A stretch of 64,000 bases of DNA from Streptomyces sp. MMG1533 (GTDB lineage Bacteria; Actinomycetota; Actinomycetes; Streptomycetales; Streptomycetaceae). The stretch lies in NCBI RefSeq assembly GCF_001279775.1, contig NZ_LGDG01000211.1, positions 34,572 to 98,571 on the forward strand, written 5' to 3'. The notes beneath the pieces were generated by a model. It worked only from the letters and a program-made list of their open reading frames with translations. It was not told the origin of the DNA and did no database searches. Below are positions 1 to 8,747 of this stretch, piece after piece. Positions within the stretch are counted from its first letter, which is position 1. Every line of letters starts with the position of its first letter. The position numbers and the translations under genes were made by a program.

Positions 1-483
1 GCCGGGGTGTCCCGGAGCACCTTCCTGCGGTACTTCGGCACCAAGGAGGACGCCGTCCTGGCCGCCTTCGACGGGCATGACCGGCGGGTCGCCGACGCCC
101 TGCGCGCCCGTCCCGCCGACGAGGGCGACTGGACGGCGCTGCGGCGGGCGCTGGACACGGTCATCGGGCGGTATCACGAGGACCCGGCGGGTGCGCTGGC
201 GACGACCCGGCTCGTCCGGGAGACACCCGCGCTGTGCGCCCGGCACCTGGAGAAGCAGCGCAGCTGGACGCCCGCACTGGCCGAGGCACTCGCGGAGCGT
301 GCGGGCAACCCGGAGTCCGTGACCCTCGGGCAGACGGTCCGGGCGGCCGCCGCGCTCGACTGCCTGAACGTCGCCCTGGACCACTGGACCGCCTCCGACG
401 GCCGTCTCGACCTGGTCACGCTGCTGGACGAGGCGTTCGCGGCACTGGCACCGGCACCGGCGTCGGCACCGACGCCCCGATAG
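1..483 (+). CDS. TetR-family transcriptional regulator (5' truncated by window edge)
   Basis: Only the last 160 or so residues are present. The first visible residues, AGVSRSTFLRYFGTKEDAVL, are the recognition helix and following turn of a TetR N-terminal DNA-binding domain; the first helices lie upstream of the window. The rest is an alpha-helical ligand-binding/dimerisation domain resembling MftR/YcdC-type actinobacterial TetRs, ending in an Ala/Pro-rich tail (APAPASAPTPR). It likely represses a neighbouring gene outside the window; no operator is visible here. The reading frame is open from base 1. The family is clear; ligand and target are unknown. Confidence 0.85.
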   Translation, partial: AGVSRSTFLRYFGTKEDAVLAAFDGHDRRVADALRARPADEGDWTALRRALDTVIGRYHEDPAGALATTRLVRETPALCARHLEKQRSWTPALAEALAERAGNPESVTLGQTVRAAAALDCLNVALDHWTASDGRLDLVTLLDEAFAALAPAPASAPTPR

Positions 484-540
484 CAAAATCATGTGGCCCG
501 AGCCACACATCAACCGCCCATTTCGGCGATAATCGGAACC

Positions 541-912
541 ATGAGTACCGCAACGTTTGTACTGGCGGCCTCGTCGAGCGATGTACTCAACGTGATCGCC
601 GCCTTTGCCGGTGGCCTGCTCATCGCCGGTGCCCTGGTGTGGGCCGTGCAGTTCGGCATGCGGGTCCAGGACCGGGAACTGCCCCGGCCCCGGCCCGACG
701 AGCAGGCGCATCTTCCCTCGACCGGCGCCGTCCGCGAGATGCGGGAGATGCGGGAGCCGGACGAGTTGCCGATCCCCGAGGACAAGCGGGAACGGCTCAT
801 GCCGTATCAACTCCACCACGCCGGAACCAGACGAGGAAAGGACCAGCACCGAAAGCGCTGGCTGCCTGGTTCCAGCGGTTCCTTCGGCAGCGGGGGCCTC
901 GGGCACGTGTGA
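541..912 (+). CDS. DUF6479-type small membrane protein
   Basis: This 123-aa protein has one N-terminal transmembrane segment (about residues 12-34, VLNVIAAFAGGLLIAGALVW) followed by a charged, Pro/Arg-rich cytoplasmic tail containing a REMREMREPDE tandem and a Gly-rich end. The architecture and the tail match the Streptomyces DUF6479 family, which has no established function. The start at 541 is chosen because the hydrophobic segment begins shortly after it; an upstream in-frame ATG at 493 would add unlikely residues. It stands alone between a TetR gene and a convergent membrane gene. Confidence 0.7.
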   Translation: MSTATFVLAASSSDVLNVIAAFAGGLLIAGALVWAVQFGMRVQDRELPRPRPDEQAHLPSTGAVREMREMREPDELPIPEDKRERLMPYQLHHAGTRRGKDQHRKRWLPGSSGSFGSGGLGHV

Positions 913-948
913 CCGTGTGACCCCCGGTAACGACCGAACCGGCGGGGA

Positions 949-1503
949 TCAGCGCTCCGCCGAAGTGTTGCCGCGCGCTGAAGAGTTGTGCCGGTACACC
1001 GCCAGCGACCAGATCACGAAGAGGTTGACGGCGACCATGATGACCGACCAGACCGGCGCGTAAGGCAGGAACAGGAACTGGGCGACCAGGCTGAGGGACG
1101 CCAGGAAGATGCCGGTCACGCGGGCCCACTCGGCGCCCTTGAGGATGCCCGCGCCGGTGAGCACGGCCACGGCGCCGAGGCAGATGAGGATGACGCCCCA
1201 GCCGGTGAGGTTGATCTTGTAGACGTAGTCGCCGAGGTTGGCCCACACGTCGTCCTCGGCGAGCGCGGAGATGCCCTGGAAGATCGCCAGGACGCCGTTC
1301 ATCAGCATCAGGACACCGGCGAAGACGACGCCGCCCGCGGCCCAGCCGGTCTCGGTCGGCGTCGGGGTGTAGCCGTAGTCGGCCCGGCCGGGCGGCATGC
1401 CGGCCGAGCGGTGGGTGTCGTCCCAGACCGGCGGTTGCTGCCCGCCCGTCGGCTGCTGACCTGCGCCGGTCTGCGGCTCGGTTCGGTGCGGTTGCTGGGT
1501 CAT
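949..1503 (-). CDS. Four-helix membrane protein, DUF7144-like
   Basis: A 184-aa protein with a polar, Gln/Pro/Gly-rich N-terminus (about 50 residues, TGGQQPPVWDD) and four predicted membrane helices: GWAAGGVVFAGVLMLMNGVL, a second around INLTGWGVILICLGAVAVL, then GIFLASLSLVAQFLFLPYAP and VWSVIMVAVNLFVIWSLAVY. This is the pattern of the DUF7144 family of actinobacterial membrane proteins of unknown role. The ATG at 1503 is chosen because residues upstream of it in the longer frame are encoded by the 9-bp repeat tract and do not look like protein. No operon partner. Confidence 0.7.
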   Translation of the reverse strand: MTQQPHRTEPQTGAGQQPTGGQQPPVWDDTHRSAGMPPGRADYGYTPTPTETGWAAGGVVFAGVLMLMNGVLAIFQGISALAEDDVWANLGDYVYKINLTGWGVILICLGAVAVLTGAGILKGAEWARVTGIFLASLSLVAQFLFLPYAPVWSVIMVAVNLFVIWSLAVYRHNSSARGNTSAER

Positions 1504-1540
1504 GGGCGAGCCCCGTTTCTTCCGAGTCTGCGAGCGGTTC

Positions 1541-1585
1541 GAGTCGCATGAGTCGCTTGAGTCGCTTGAGTCGTTCGACTCCTTC
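1541..1585. repeat. 9-bp tandem repeat (GAGTCGCTT) in intergenic DNA
   Basis: Five consecutive 9-base units: GAGTCGCAT, GAGTCGCTT, GAGTCGCTT, GAGTCGTTC, GACTCCTTC. They sit 38 bases upstream of the start codon of the minus-strand DUF7144-like gene, so within its probable promoter or leader. Two other intergenic tracts with a period near 9 exist at 45568 and 55184. Confidence 0.8.
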
Positions 1586-1725
1586 GACGATCGGGCGGCA
1601 CGGGGGCCGTCGCCAGAGGGACGGACCGTCCGGGTGACGTCCGGCATGCGGCCGTACGCCCGCGGGCCTTCACTGGAACCCGAAGGGCACCCGACGGGCA
1701 TCCCAACCGCACTCCTGGAGGCGAC

Positions 1726-2217
1726 ATGGCCGGTTACCGGGCACGCTGGGCGACCGGCACGGCACTGACGGCGGTCGTGGCCGCCGCGCTGACCACGCTG
1801 ACCGGCTGCTCCGACGACGACAGCCCCTCGGACGCGGTCAGCAGGGCGGCGTCGGCGGCGCGTTCGGCGGGTGCGGAGGCGACGGCCGCGTTCGCGTCGG
1901 CGACGGCGGAGGCGGGCCGGAAGTTCGACGAGGTCAAGGGCGGCGTGGACGCCAAGGGCGACGTGAAGCTGGGAATCCCGGCCACCGACGGCGACGGCCG
2001 TACGAAGGTCGAGGTCACGGTGGACAACACCGTCGGCTCGACGAGGTCGTTCCTCGTCCAGGTCGACTTCACCGACCAGGGCGGCAACCGGGTCGACACG
2101 GTCGTCGTCACCGTCTCCGACGTCTCCTCCGGCGAGTCCGCCAAGGCCACGGCCCGCAGCACACGGAAGCTGGGCGGCGAGGTGGGAGCGAAGGTGGGGC
2201 GGGCGGTGCGGTACTGA
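1726..2217 (+). CDS. Small lipoprotein, unknown function
   Basis: A 163-aa predicted lipoprotein. Residues 1-27 form a signal peptide with Arg residues, a hydrophobic core (TALTAVVAAALTTLTG) and a lipobox-like LTGC, followed by an acidic SDDDSPSD stretch. An Ala-rich amphipathic helix (about residues 40-70) precedes a beta-rich domain with TKVEVTVDNTVGSTRSFLVQ, the look of an Ig-like/FxLYD-type extracellular domain. A GGAGG lies seven bases before the ATG. Function not recognised; the protein should be exported and anchored to the membrane outer face. Confidence 0.7.
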   Translation: MAGYRARWATGTALTAVVAAALTTLTGCSDDDSPSDAVSRAASAARSAGAEATAAFASATAEAGRKFDEVKGGVDAKGDVKLGIPATDGDGRTKVEVTVDNTVGSTRSFLVQVDFTDQGGNRVDTVVVTVSDVSSGESAKATARSTRKLGGEVGAKVGRAVRY

Positions 2218-2365
2218 GAGGTGAGGCGGTACGGAGCGGTGCGGCGAGGTGCGGTGCCGGGACCTCCCGGTTCACCCGAACGGCCCAGTCCACCCGCACG
2301 CACCGCCCCCTCCCCCCGTCCAATGAACAGGTCAGCGCACGGCACCGCGGCGACAAGGCAGGGCG

Positions 2366-3538
2366 ATGAGCGAGACACCGATGAGCAGGACACCGGTGGC
2401 CTTCACCGAGCAGGACCACGCGGACCGTATGGCCCGGGCCACAAGGGACGCGGCCGCCGCCGGACTCTCCGGACTGCTCGTCACCCCCGGCCCCGACCTG
2501 GTCTGGCTGTGCGGCTACCGGCCCACCGCGGTCACCGAACGCCTCACCCTGCTGGTGCTGATCCCCGAGTCGGAACCCCGGCTGCTGGTCCCCGCGCTGG
2601 AACGCCCGGAGGCGGAGGCGGCCCCCGGTGCGGGCGCCCTGCGGCTGTCGGAGTGGCGGGACGGCCAGGACCCGTACGCGGCGGCGGCCGGCCTCCTGCG
2701 CCCGGGCGGCCTCCCCCACAGCCTCAAGGGCGTGGGAGGTGCCCCCATCGGCATCTCCGATTCCACCTGGGCCCTGCACCTCCTCGGCCTCCAGGAGGCC
2801 CTGCCGCTCACCACCTACCGGGCCCTGACCACCTCGCTGCCGATGCTGCGGGCGGTCAAGGACGACCACGAGTTGGCACGGCTCGCGGCGGCGGGGGCGG
2901 CGGCGGACGCGACGTACGAGGCGATCCTGTCCGTACGGTTCGCCGGGCGCCGGGAGGCCGACGTGGCCGCCGACCTCGCCCATCTGCTGCGCCGGCACGG
3001 GCACAGCCAGGTCGACTTCACCGTCGTCGGCTCCGGGCCCAACGGCGCCAACCCGCACCACGAGGCGGGCCGACGCACCATCGTGGACGGCGACATGGTG
3101 GTCCTGGACTTCGGCGGTCTGAAGGACGGGTACGGCTCGGACACCACGCGGACCGTGCATGTCGGCGAGCCCACGGACGAGGAACGCGCGGTGCACGACG
3201 TCGTGCGCCTGGCGCAGCAGGCCGCCTTCGAGGCCGTACAGCCCGGGGTGCCCTGCGAGGAGATCGACCGGGTGGCCCGCATGGTGATCGAGGACGCCGG
3301 CTACGGCGAGTACTTCATCCACCGCACCGGCCACGGCATCGGTGTCACCACGCACGAGCCGCCGTACCTCGTGGCGGGCGAACAGCGACCGCTGGTGCCC
3401 GGGATGTGCTTCTCGATCGAGCCCGGCATCTATCTGCCCGGCCGCTTCGGTGTCCGTATCGAGGACATCGTGGCGTGCACGGAGACGGGCGGGCGGCGGC
3501 TGAACGCGACACCGCACGAGATGGCCGTGGTCAGCTGA
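2366..3538 (+). CDS. M24-family metallopeptidase, Xaa-Pro aminopeptidase type
   Basis: A 390-aa peptidase of the pita-bread M24 family. The N-terminal creatinase-like domain (about 1-160) contains GPDLVWLCGYRPTAVTERL. The catalytic domain follows with the metal ligands in order: Asp in VVLDFGG, Asp in YGSDTTRT, His in HRTGHGIG, Glu in SIEPGIY and Glu in VRIEDIV. Together these bind two divalent metals and remove N-terminal residues preceding proline in dipeptides or peptides. It is cytoplasmic, with no signal peptide. AGGCAGGG precedes the chosen ATG. The neighbour downstream is convergent. Confidence 0.9.
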   Translation: MSETPMSRTPVAFTEQDHADRMARATRDAAAAGLSGLLVTPGPDLVWLCGYRPTAVTERLTLLVLIPESEPRLLVPALERPEAEAAPGAGALRLSEWRDGQDPYAAAAGLLRPGGLPHSLKGVGGAPIGISDSTWALHLLGLQEALPLTTYRALTTSLPMLRAVKDDHELARLAAAGAAADATYEAILSVRFAGRREADVAADLAHLLRRHGHSQVDFTVVGSGPNGANPHHEAGRRTIVDGDMVVLDFGGLKDGYGSDTTRTVHVGEPTDEERAVHDVVRLAQQAAFEAVQPGVPCEEIDRVARMVIEDAGYGEYFIHRTGHGIGVTTHEPPYLVAGEQRPLVPGMCFSIEPGIYLPGRFGVRIEDIVACTETGGRRLNATPHEMAVVS

Positions 3539-3554
3539 GTCCCCTGGTGGGGGC

Positions 3555-4262
3555 TCACGCCATCCAGAAGAAGACCGCCGTCATCCGCTTCTCCTCCAGC
3601 GTGAGGCCGGAGTAACCGGTCGCACTGTGCACGAGGTTGGCGTTGTAGAGGAGCAGCCGGTTGTACCTGTGGGGCACGCGGACGTCCTCCTCGAAGGCGT
3701 CCGGGGCGACGAACCGGGTGCCGAGGGCGTCGACGAGGTTGTTGTGCGGGGCCTGGACGACGTTGCCACCGAGCCGTCCGCCGGGCAGGGACTGCCGGTA
3801 GAAGCTGGTGCCGCAGTCCTTGGGGACGCCGGGGTTGAGGTAGAGGACGGCCGCGTACCGGCACAGGGAGCGGGAGTCGGTGTGCGGGCGGGGCGTGCTC
3901 TCGCCCTCCCCCACCACCTGGACGCAGTTGTGGTTGAGGGTGCCGCCGCCGGGCGTGCGCTGCACCCACAGTTCCCCGGCTCCGGTCGCCTGCCGCACCA
4001 GGCGCTCCACGCGGGCCAGTTCGGACGGTTCGAGGCCGGGCATCGCACGCAGTCCCGGCCAGGCCTCGGGCTTGTGCGGGTATCCCTCGGTCCAGTCGTC
4101 CTTGGCGAGGCAGCGTTCCCGTACGGCGTCCACGTCCGGCAGTACGTCGTCCAGGACCCAGTAGTCACGGCCCTTGGTGGGCTTGCGGTAAGGGAGGACG
4201 GGGAGGGGCGTCCGCGGGGGCCCGGGGGTCCCCGCCGGGCGCCGCCTTGCTGACATGGACAT
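3555..4262 (-). CDS. DUF6445 / 2OG-Fe(II) oxygenase-like protein
   Basis: A 235-aa protein of the DUF6445 type, which has the double-stranded beta-helix fold of prolyl-hydroxylase-like 2-oxoglutarate oxygenases. A possible iron triad is visible: His and Asp in STPRPHTDSRSL, and a distal His in LVHSATGYSG followed by an Arg (EEKRM) that could bind the co-substrate. LYLNPGVPKDCGTSFYR is the typical core strand pair. Three starts are possible (GTG 4295, ATG 4262, ATG 4256); 4262 is favoured by GGAG 12 bases upstream. Substrate is unknown. Confidence 0.7.
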   Translation of the reverse strand: MSMSARRRPAGTPGPPRTPLPVLPYRKPTKGRDYWVLDDVLPDVDAVRERCLAKDDWTEGYPHKPEAWPGLRAMPGLEPSELARVERLVRQATGAGELWVQRTPGGGTLNHNCVQVVGEGESTPRPHTDSRSLCRYAAVLYLNPGVPKDCGTSFYRQSLPGGRLGGNVVQAPHNNLVDALGTRFVAPDAFEEDVRVPHRYNRLLLYNANLVHSATGYSGLTLEEKRMTAVFFWMA

Positions 4263-4576
4263 GCGCGTGAAGGTATCTCCGGGGTCCCTCTGCACTCGCC
4301 CGCGAACCGGTCAAGCTTGTGTCAATCCCGACCGGCGGATCCGGACGGCCGGCGTGCCCGCCACCGCAACACCCGTCGGCGCGGCCCTCGTTGCGTGCGA
4401 TCCTCGCGGGCCGTTTCCGCAGGTGGTCTGCGCCGAGCGGCCGTACGGGCGAGGGATGCATTTCTGAGGCGGCGACGAGGAAGCACCCGGGGCTGATGAA
4501 CACCTACGCCTCGACGTGCGTACTCATATGCGTCCGACCCGCCTGACGGCGGGCCCCCGACCGGGTAGGAGGCAAG
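4263..4576. other. Intergenic region between divergent genes
   Basis: This 314-base stretch separates the minus-strand DUF6445 gene from the plus-strand DUF4142 gene and should carry both promoters. Near 4515-4533 there is an AT-richer patch with TACTCAT that could be a -10 element. I see no clear palindrome, RNA structure or small ORF with a ribosome binding site. Confidence 0.4.
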
Positions 4577-5299
4577 GTGCCGCTGTCACGGAATGCGATG
4601 GGAACCCTCTTTGTGGGCGGTGCCCTCACGCTGACTCTGGGCGCACTCGCCTACCCATCGATGCTCGGCCTCGACACCGTCTCCAGCTCCCAGGACCGGA
4701 TCATCGCCCAGACACAGTGGGGGCCGTTGACGGAGGGGGACCGGGACTTCGTGGTGAAGGTGCGCGCGGCCGGGCTGTGGGAGTACCCGCTGGGGCAGAT
4801 CGGCCTGAAGAAGGGGACGACCCCGGAGGTCAAGACCGCATCCGAGCACCTCGTCGACGGGCACGCGGCGCTGGACGCCAGCTGCCGCAAGATCGCCCCG
4901 ATGCTGAACATCACCCTCCCGAACGTGGCGAGTCCGCAGCAGGTGTCCTTCGTGAACCAGATCGACTCGCAGACCGGCAAGGCGTTCGACTCCAACTTCG
5001 CCAACATCCTGCGTACCACGCACGGTTCGATCTTCAACACGATCGCGAAGATCCGCTCCACCACCAAGAACTCGCTGATACGGCAGCTGGCCGACCAGGC
5101 CAACAACACCGTCCTGGACCACATCACGGTCATGGAGAAGACCGGCCTGGTCAACTACGACCAGGCCCTCTTCCAGCAGACCACCCCGCCGAAACTGCCC
5201 AGCGACGACCTCACCCCGCCGGCGCCGCAGGCCGGTGAGCCGATGGTCGTCCTCAGTCCGCCGGCGACCGCGACCGCGACCCCGACCATCACGCCCTGA
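4577..5299 (+). CDS. DUF4142-type secreted protein
   Basis: A 240-aa protein with an N-terminal signal/anchor segment (about 9-27, GTLFVGGALTLTLGALAYP) and an all-helical DUF4142 domain resembling a ferritin-like four-helix bundle (GPLTEGDRDFVVKVRAAGLWE, ASEHLVDGHAALD). The C-terminus is a Thr/Ala/Pro-rich tail (ATATATPTITP) of low complexity. The GTG start is fixed by GTAGGAGG five bases upstream. DUF4142 proteins are exported; their function is not established. Confidence 0.8.
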   Translation: MPLSRNAMGTLFVGGALTLTLGALAYPSMLGLDTVSSSQDRIIAQTQWGPLTEGDRDFVVKVRAAGLWEYPLGQIGLKKGTTPEVKTASEHLVDGHAALDASCRKIAPMLNITLPNVASPQQVSFVNQIDSQTGKAFDSNFANILRTTHGSIFNTIAKIRSTTKNSLIRQLADQANNTVLDHITVMEKTGLVNYDQALFQQTTPPKLPSDDLTPPAPQAGEPMVVLSPPATATATPTITP

Positions 5300-5346
5300 G
5301 CCCGTCGGTGGGGTGACCGGTCGCCAGGGCCTGTCCCAGGACTGTC

Positions 5347-7014
5347 CTAGGACGCGAGCCAGACGGTGGTGTCCGGCCCGAGCCGCCCGTTCTCCAACGG
5401 GCGGCTCAAGAGCAGCACCTCCCCCGGCGGCAGCGGTACGGCCGTCTGTGACAGGTTGGCCACACACCGCCAGCCGTCGTGCCGGGCGAAGTCCAGCACT
5501 CCGGCCGGGCTGTCGGCCGTCCAGGTCAGCGACTCGCCCTCCAGCAGCTTGCGGCGCAGCTTCAGGGCCGTGCGGTAGAGCTCCAGGGTCGAGCCCTCGG
5601 CCCCGTTCTGTGCCTCGACGGCGTACGCCGCGAAGCTCTCCGGCTGCGGCAGCCAGGCGCCGCCCGCGCCGAAGCCGTACGAGGGTCCCGTCGTCGTCCA
5701 CGGCAGCGGCACCCGGCACCCGTCGCGGCCCTTGCGGACCCGCCCCGTCTGTTCCCAGATCGGGTCCTGGAGGACCTCGAAGGGCAGGTCGGCGACTTCG
5801 GGCAGACCGAGTTCCTCACCCTGGTAGACGTACGAGGATCCGGGCAGCGCCAGCATCAGGAGCGTGGCCGCGCGGGCGCGCCGCAGGCCCTCGGCCGGAT
5901 CGATCGCGGGGGCGTGGCCGCCGGACAGCAGCCAGGCGTTGTCGTCGGTGCCGGGCGGGAGCATCAGCCGGGAGGCGTGGCGTACGACGTCGTGGTTGGA
6001 CAGCACCCAGGTGGCGGAGGCGCCGGCCGCGCGGGCGGTGACGAGGGAGTCGGTGATGACCTGGCGCAGCTCGTCGGCGTCCCAGCCGGCCTGCAGGTAC
6101 TCGAAGTTGAAGGCCTGGCCGAGTGCGTCGGGACGGGCGTACCGCACCCGGCGATCGCCCTGCACCCAGGCCTCGGCGACCGCCATCCGGGGCGGGCGGT
6201 AGGCGTCGAGGACCCTGCGCCAGTCGCGGTAGATCTCGTGGACCTCGTCGCGGTCGAAGAAGGGGTGGGTGCCGGGCGGGAACTCGGACAGCGCGTCCTC
6301 GCTGCTGAGCTCGGGGGCGCCGAGGTCGCGCAGCGGTTCGTCCAGGTCCTTGGCGAGGGCGTGGGCGACGTCGACGCGGAAGCCGTCGACCCCGCGGTCG
6401 GACCAGAAGCGCAGGGTGGTGCGGAAGTCGGCGCGGACCTCCTCGTTCGACCAGTTCAGGTCGGGCTGCTCGGGGGCGAACAGGTGCAGGTACCACTGTC
6501 CGTCCGGCACCCGCTTCCAGGCGCTGCCGCCGAAGACGGACTGCCAGTCGGTGGGCGGGAGTTCGGCGTGCGGGCCGCGGCCGTCGCGGAAGACGTAGCG
6601 GTCGCGGGCGGGCGAGCCGGGCCCGGCGGCGAGGGCCTCCTGGAACCAGACGTGCTGGTGGGAGGTGTGGTTCGGGACGAGGTCGACGATCACCTTGAGG
6701 CCGAGACGGTGGGCCTCGGCGGCGAGCGCGTCGAAGTCGTCGAGGGTGCCCAGGCGCGGGTCGACGTCACGGTAGTCGGCGACGTCGTAGCCGCCGTCGG
6801 CGAGTTCGGAGGGGTAGAAGGGGCTGAGCCACAGGGCGTCCACGCCCAGCGCGGCGAGGTGGTTCAGGCGCCGGGTGACGCCTCGCAGGTCGCCGAGCCC
6901 GTCGCCGTCGGCGTCGGCGAAGCTGCGGGGGTAGACCTGGTAGACGACGGCCTGGCGCCACCAGTCGGGGTCCTTGGAGGAGAGGTCGGGAAGGTCGGGG
7001 TTGAGGTCGGTCAC
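5347..7014 (-). CDS. GH13 alpha-glucosidase
   Basis: A 555-aa glycoside hydrolase of family 13, oligo-1,6-/alpha-1,4-glucosidase branch, about normal family length and without a signal peptide, so intracellular. The conserved regions appear in order: DLVPNHTS (region I), GFRVDVAHAL with the nucleophile Asp (II), AVAEAWV with the acid/base Glu (III) and SNHDVVRHASR with the stabilising Asp (IV), plus the QVYPRSFADADGDGLGDL start of the barrel. It hydrolyses terminal alpha-glucosidic bonds in maltodextrins or related oligosaccharides. GTG start with AGGGAG eight bases before it. No transporter genes adjoin it, unlike the agl and mal clusters. Confidence 0.9.
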   Translation of the reverse strand: MTDLNPDLPDLSSKDPDWWRQAVVYQVYPRSFADADGDGLGDLRGVTRRLNHLAALGVDALWLSPFYPSELADGGYDVADYRDVDPRLGTLDDFDALAAEAHRLGLKVIVDLVPNHTSHQHVWFQEALAAGPGSPARDRYVFRDGRGPHAELPPTDWQSVFGGSAWKRVPDGQWYLHLFAPEQPDLNWSNEEVRADFRTTLRFWSDRGVDGFRVDVAHALAKDLDEPLRDLGAPELSSEDALSEFPPGTHPFFDRDEVHEIYRDWRRVLDAYRPPRMAVAEAWVQGDRRVRYARPDALGQAFNFEYLQAGWDADELRQVITDSLVTARAAGASATWVLSNHDVVRHASRLMLPPGTDDNAWLLSGGHAPAIDPAEGLRRARAATLLMLALPGSSYVYQGEELGLPEVADLPFEVLQDPIWEQTGRVRKGRDGCRVPLPWTTTGPSYGFGAGGAWLPQPESFAAYAVEAQNGAEGSTLELYRTALKLRRKLLEGESLTWTADSPAGVLDFARHDGWRCVANLSQTAVPLPPGEVLLLSRPLENGRLGPDTTVWLAS

Positions 7015-7299
7015 GCGGCGGTCTCCCTCATGGCGGTCATGACGGTGGTCAGCGGCACTCAGGTACCTGTCCCCATTGTCGGGAAAGCGAACTCGAACGC
7101 CGTCCGGAGCACTTCATTCCCTGTGTGGCGGAATTGTGATGGACTCTTGAACTCGCTCTGCATCACCGCAGGTTGACAGCGTTCCGTGGGGAGATCCACG
7201 ATGAGCGGACACTGTGGCGCATGTGACCAATGAGCCCAGTGTTTCTGAGACCGGTGCCCTTCGGGAGCACCGCCACCCCCTCACCCCGATGGGATCTGC
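7015..7299. other. Divergent intergenic region
   Basis: These 285 bases separate the minus-strand alpha-glucosidase from the plus-strand LAETG protein. They are locally less GC-rich than the genes (around 7120-7180), consistent with promoters. I see no strong inverted repeat and no MalR/AglR-like operator that I can defend. Confidence 0.4.
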
Positions 7300-8229
7300 A
7301 TGTCCATAGTCAGACGTGTCACCGCGCGCCGCCTGCTGGGGACGGGCGCCGCGGCGCTCGTCCTCTGCGCCGTCTCCGCCCCGACCTCCTGGGCCACCGG
7401 CACCCCCGGTGGCGAGGGCTGGAATTCCGGCGGCAGCTACAAGCCCGGCACCGGAGCCGGCACGGAGACGGTGACCGACCGCTGTCAGTTCTCGCTCGAC
7501 GGCACGAACTTCTACGACTCGGTCAAGGTCGACGACCAGAACCTCAAGCCGACCGACGACGGCAAGGTCCACGTCAAGGTCCGCACGGCGGGCGACGCGA
7601 CCACCTGCACGGCCTCCCTGGCCTCCTACCTCGCCCACGGCGCCACCTTCGCCACCTCCGGCGAGCAGGTCTTCGTCGACTTCGACACGGTGACCGTGAA
7701 GCCGGGCCAGACCGAATCCCTCGACATCGCGGTGCCGGACGCGGGCTGCTTCGCGCAGATCGACCTCTACCGGGGTGCGGTCAAGTTCGACGGCGTCCTC
7801 GACGCGAACGACGGCTTCGTCCACGGCGACCTGCCCAAGGGCCCGGACCGTCCGGTCATCAAGGACAAGCTGATCGCGGCCTGGAACGGCGGCACGAAGG
7901 ACTGCACGACGGCCCCGTCCGAGCCCCCGGCCACCCCGACCCCGACCCCGTCGACCCCGTCGGAGGAGACGACGCCCCCGGCCACGGAGCCGGCCACCGA
8001 GGCCCCGACCCCGACCCCGTCGGCCTCGACGACGACCGAGACCCCGACGCCGTCGGTCTCGGAGTCCACCACCGCCCCGGCCACCACTCCGAACGGCGGC
8101 GGCGACGACCTCGCCGAGACCGGCGGCAGCAGCGCGACCGGCCCGATCGCGATCGGCGCGGCGGTGCTCCTCGCGGGCGGCGCGGGCATCGTGGTGGCCA
8201 CGCGACGTCGCAAGGCGGCTCGCCCGTAG
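7300..8229 (+). CDS. LAETG-anchored cell-wall surface protein (class E sortase substrate)
   Basis: A 309-aa exported protein with a complete sortase sorting signal. Residues 1-33 are a signal peptide (RRLLGTGAAALVLCAVSA then SWA). A compact domain of about 175 residues with four Cys (RCQFS, TTCTA, GCFAQ, DCTT) follows, then a Thr/Pro/Ser-rich wall-spanning linker (about 209-266), LAETG, a hydrophobic helix (GPIAIGAAVLLAGGAGIVVA) and the tail TRRRKAARP. LAXTG with Ala at position 2 is the motif of actinobacterial class E sortases, so it is probably attached to peptidoglycan. Ligand unknown. Two or three tandem hairpins follow the stop. Confidence 0.88.
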   Translation: MSIVRRVTARRLLGTGAAALVLCAVSAPTSWATGTPGGEGWNSGGSYKPGTGAGTETVTDRCQFSLDGTNFYDSVKVDDQNLKPTDDGKVHVKVRTAGDATTCTASLASYLAHGATFATSGEQVFVDFDTVTVKPGQTESLDIAVPDAGCFAQIDLYRGAVKFDGVLDANDGFVHGDLPKGPDRPVIKDKLIAAWNGGTKDCTTAPSEPPATPTPTPSTPSEETTPPATEPATEAPTPTPSASTTTETPTPSVSESTTAPATTPNGGGDDLAETGGSSATGPIAIGAAVLLAGGAGIVVATRRRKAARP

Positions 8230-8230
8230 T

Positions 8231-8354
8231 CAGGTGACGACAGCGAGTCGCATTGCGGCTCGCTCCTGGTCAGGTGACGACAGCAAGCCGCATGGCGGCT
8301 CGCTTTCGGCAGGGTGACGACAACGCCGGTCGGGCAGCCCGCTCGACCGGCGTT
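8231..8354. terminator. Tandem terminator array built on a 40-bp repeat
   Basis: Three hairpins follow the LAETG gene. A 40-base unit opening with CAGGTGACGACAGC starts at 8231 and again at 8271; a third, diverged copy (AGGGTGACGACAAC) starts at 8311. Hairpins: 8242-8264 (10 bp, ATT loop), 8282-8304 (10 positions, one mismatch) and 8322-8354 with perfect 11-base arms AACGCCGGTCG and CGACCGGCGTT. The last ends at the stop codon of the convergent ArsR gene and can serve both genes. Confidence 0.75.
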
Positions 8355-8710
8355 CAGCCGTCCGCCGCACAGTGCTCGAGCAGCGCGGCGACGTCTGCGT
8401 CCACCACCCGGTACCGCACGACCCGCCCCTCCTTGGCCCCTTCCACGACCCCCGCCGCCCGCAGCAGCCTCAGCGCCTGCGACACGGCGGGGTCGTTCAT
8501 GCCGGTGGCGATCGCCAGGTCGGACACGGCCAGTGGCCCGGTCCGGTGCAGGGCGAGCAGCAGTGCGAGCCTCTTGGGATCGGCGAGCAGCGAGAAGCGG
8601 TCGGCCCAGGTGCGGACGTGGCCGGGTTCACCGATCGCGGCGATCGCGTCGCACACCCGGTGCCCGTCAATGGTTCGGCGATCCGCTCGGTCGGCCGGAA
8701 CGAGATGCAT
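8354..8710 (-). CDS. ArsR/SmtB-family metal-sensing repressor (NmtR-like)
   Basis: A 118-aa winged-helix regulator. The DNA-binding domain spans about 36-100: ADPKRLALLLALHRTGPLAV, then the recognition helix region MNDPAVSQALRLLRAAG, and the wing VRYRVVDADV. Candidate metal ligands are His2 (MHLVP), His17 and Cys20 (GHRVCDAI) and the C-terminal EHCAADG pair, as in NmtR-type nickel/cobalt sensors. The start at 8710 is preferred over 8749 because GAGGA lies eight bases upstream and because 8749 lies inside the operator. It faces the NiCoT permease gene and should derepress it when metal is scarce or repress in the metal-loaded or apo form; direction cannot be read from sequence. Confidence 0.85.
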   Translation of the reverse strand: MHLVPADRADRRTIDGHRVCDAIAAIGEPGHVRTWADRFSLLADPKRLALLLALHRTGPLAVSDLAIATGMNDPAVSQALRLLRAAGVVEGAKEGRVVRYRVVDADVAALLEHCAADG

Positions 8711-8747
8711 GCCGCCCATCCTCGCAGGCGCTCTTGTGTGATCTTCC

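Noticed and set aside
1535..1550. T-arm-like GGTTCGAGTC resembling a tRNA end
   Set aside because: It belongs to the edge of the 9-bp repeat; no acceptor, D or anticodon stem can be drawn around it.
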